Position numbers and translations under genes: made by a program
Shown: positions 63,493-64,000 of the stretch, piece by piece
How positions within the stretch are numbered: the stretch's first letter is position 1
How the letters are laid out: each line of letters starts with the position of its first letter
Source: Cellulomonas wangleii
Lineage (GTDB): Bacteria > Actinomycetota > Actinomycetes > Actinomycetales > Cellulomonadaceae
Reading direction: 5' to 3'
Assembly (NCBI RefSeq): GCF_018388445.1
Contig: NZ_CP074405.1
Span: 1,178,001 to 1,242,000 of the forward strand
DNA length: 64,000 nt
The notes under the pieces: generated by a model
Databases searched by the model: none
Told to the model about the DNA's origin: nothing
Seen by the model: the letters and a program-made list of their open reading frames with translations, nothing else

Positions 63493-64000
63493 GTGAACGC
63501 AGGCACGCCCGGCCCGCGCACCGGCAGTCGCAGCGCGATCCTCGACGTCATCCGTGCCGCCGGCACCATCAGCCGCGTCGAGCTGACCCGCGCCACCGGC
63601 CTGACGGCCGCGACGGTCTCGACCGTCGTCCGACGCCTGCTCGACGAGGGCCTGGTGGTCGAGGCCGGCCGCGCCGAGTCCACCGGCGGCAAGCCCCGGA
63701 TGCTGCTGCAGCTCGACCCCGACGCGGGCTACGCCGTCGGCGTCCACCTGGACCACGCCGGCATCACGTACGTGATCGCGAACCTCGGCGGGCAGGTCGT
63801 GGCGCGGTGGCGGCGCCCGGGCGCCGGGTCCGACGACCCGCGGGACGTGGTCGGGCGCATCGCGGCGGAGGTCGCGGCCACCACCGCGCGCGTCGGGGTG
63901 GACGGGGACCGCCTGCTCGGGGTCGGCGTCGTGTCGCCCGGTCCGCTGTCGACCACCACCGGGATGACGCTGGCGCCGCCCGTCATGCAGCACTGGGCGG
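63493..64000 (+). CDS. ROK-family transcriptional repressor (3' end cut by window)
   Basis: The first 169 codons are visible from GTG 63493, with AGGAG directly upstream. An N-terminal MarR-like winged helix (residues about 10-60: AGTISRVELTRATGLTAATVS, RRLLDEGLVVEAG) is followed by STGGKPRMLLQLDPDAGYAVGVH and the first part of the ROK sugar-kinase-like fold (GVGVVSPGPL). The zinc-binding region lies beyond the window. By position it should regulate the GH36 and GH2 genes; inferred. Confidence 0.88.
   Translation, partial: MNAGTPGPRTGSRSAILDVIRAAGTISRVELTRATGLTAATVSTVVRRLLDEGLVVEAGRAESTGGKPRMLLQLDPDAGYAVGVHLDHAGITYVIANLGGQVVARWRRPGAGSDDPRDVVGRIAAEVAATTARVGVDGDRLLGVGVVSPGPLSTTTGMTLAPPVMQHWA

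Overview
The window is a very G+C-rich (roughly three quarters G+C by eye), gene-dense piece of an actinobacterial chromosome, most like Cellulomonas or a close relative in the Micrococcales. This rests on three things: the gene order argS-lysA-hom-thrC-thrB-rho-rpmE-prfA-prmC-tsaC-wecA-atpBEFHAGDC-DUF2550-nucS, which is a conserved actinobacterial core block; the typical actinobacterial 16S/23S/5S sequences; and the many intracellular glycosidases for plant polysaccharides. No phage, insertion sequence, CRISPR array or tRNA gene was found.

Region 1 (72-23140) is core housekeeping. It holds arginyl-tRNA synthetase and diaminopimelate decarboxylase, a heme oxygenase inserted on the opposite strand, the threonine branch (hom, thrC, thrB), Rho with an Arg/Asp/Gln-rich insertion, ribosomal protein L31, release factor 1 and its methylase, the t6A enzyme TsaC, a WecA-type lipid-phosphate sugar transferase, the whole F1Fo ATP synthase operon, a DUF2550 protein and the mismatch endonuclease NucS. 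Start and stop codons overlap at many junctions, indicating coupled translation.

Region 2 (23141-25213) holds a collapsed TetR regulator behind an apparently intact operator, a small membrane protein and nagA. Region 3 (25268-39404) is a sugar-uptake and glycosidase cluster: a GH3 enzyme divergent from a lipoprotein binding protein and two permeases, a LacI repressor, then GH42 beta-galactosidase, GH31 alpha-xylosidase (very close to E. coli YicI) and GH1 beta-glucosidase. LacI-type operators sit at the cluster promoters. The enzymes match what is needed to dismantle imported xyloglucan oligosaccharides from the non-reducing end.

Region 4 (39509-48806) has a small CPGC-motif protein, a Cof-type HAD phosphatase, an alpha/beta hydrolase, a polarity-type coiled-coil protein with about 26 uninterrupted 11-residue repeats, and a three-gene set made of a bitopic Pro/Ala-rich membrane protein, a lipoprotein and a thioredoxin-fold/TPR protein lacking the redox cysteines. 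Region 5 (48839-54891) is one rRNA operon behind at least five predicted promoters, three of them on a 69-bp tandem repeat, ending in a 15-bp terminator stem.

Region 6 (55168-64000) holds glgB, a LacI-like sensor domain with no DNA-binding head, and a GH2 beta-mannosidase on the minus strand. Divergent from them are a GH36 alpha-galactosidase and the start of a ROK repressor, cut by the window end. Beta-mannosidase plus alpha-galactosidase suggests galactomannan oligosaccharide use.
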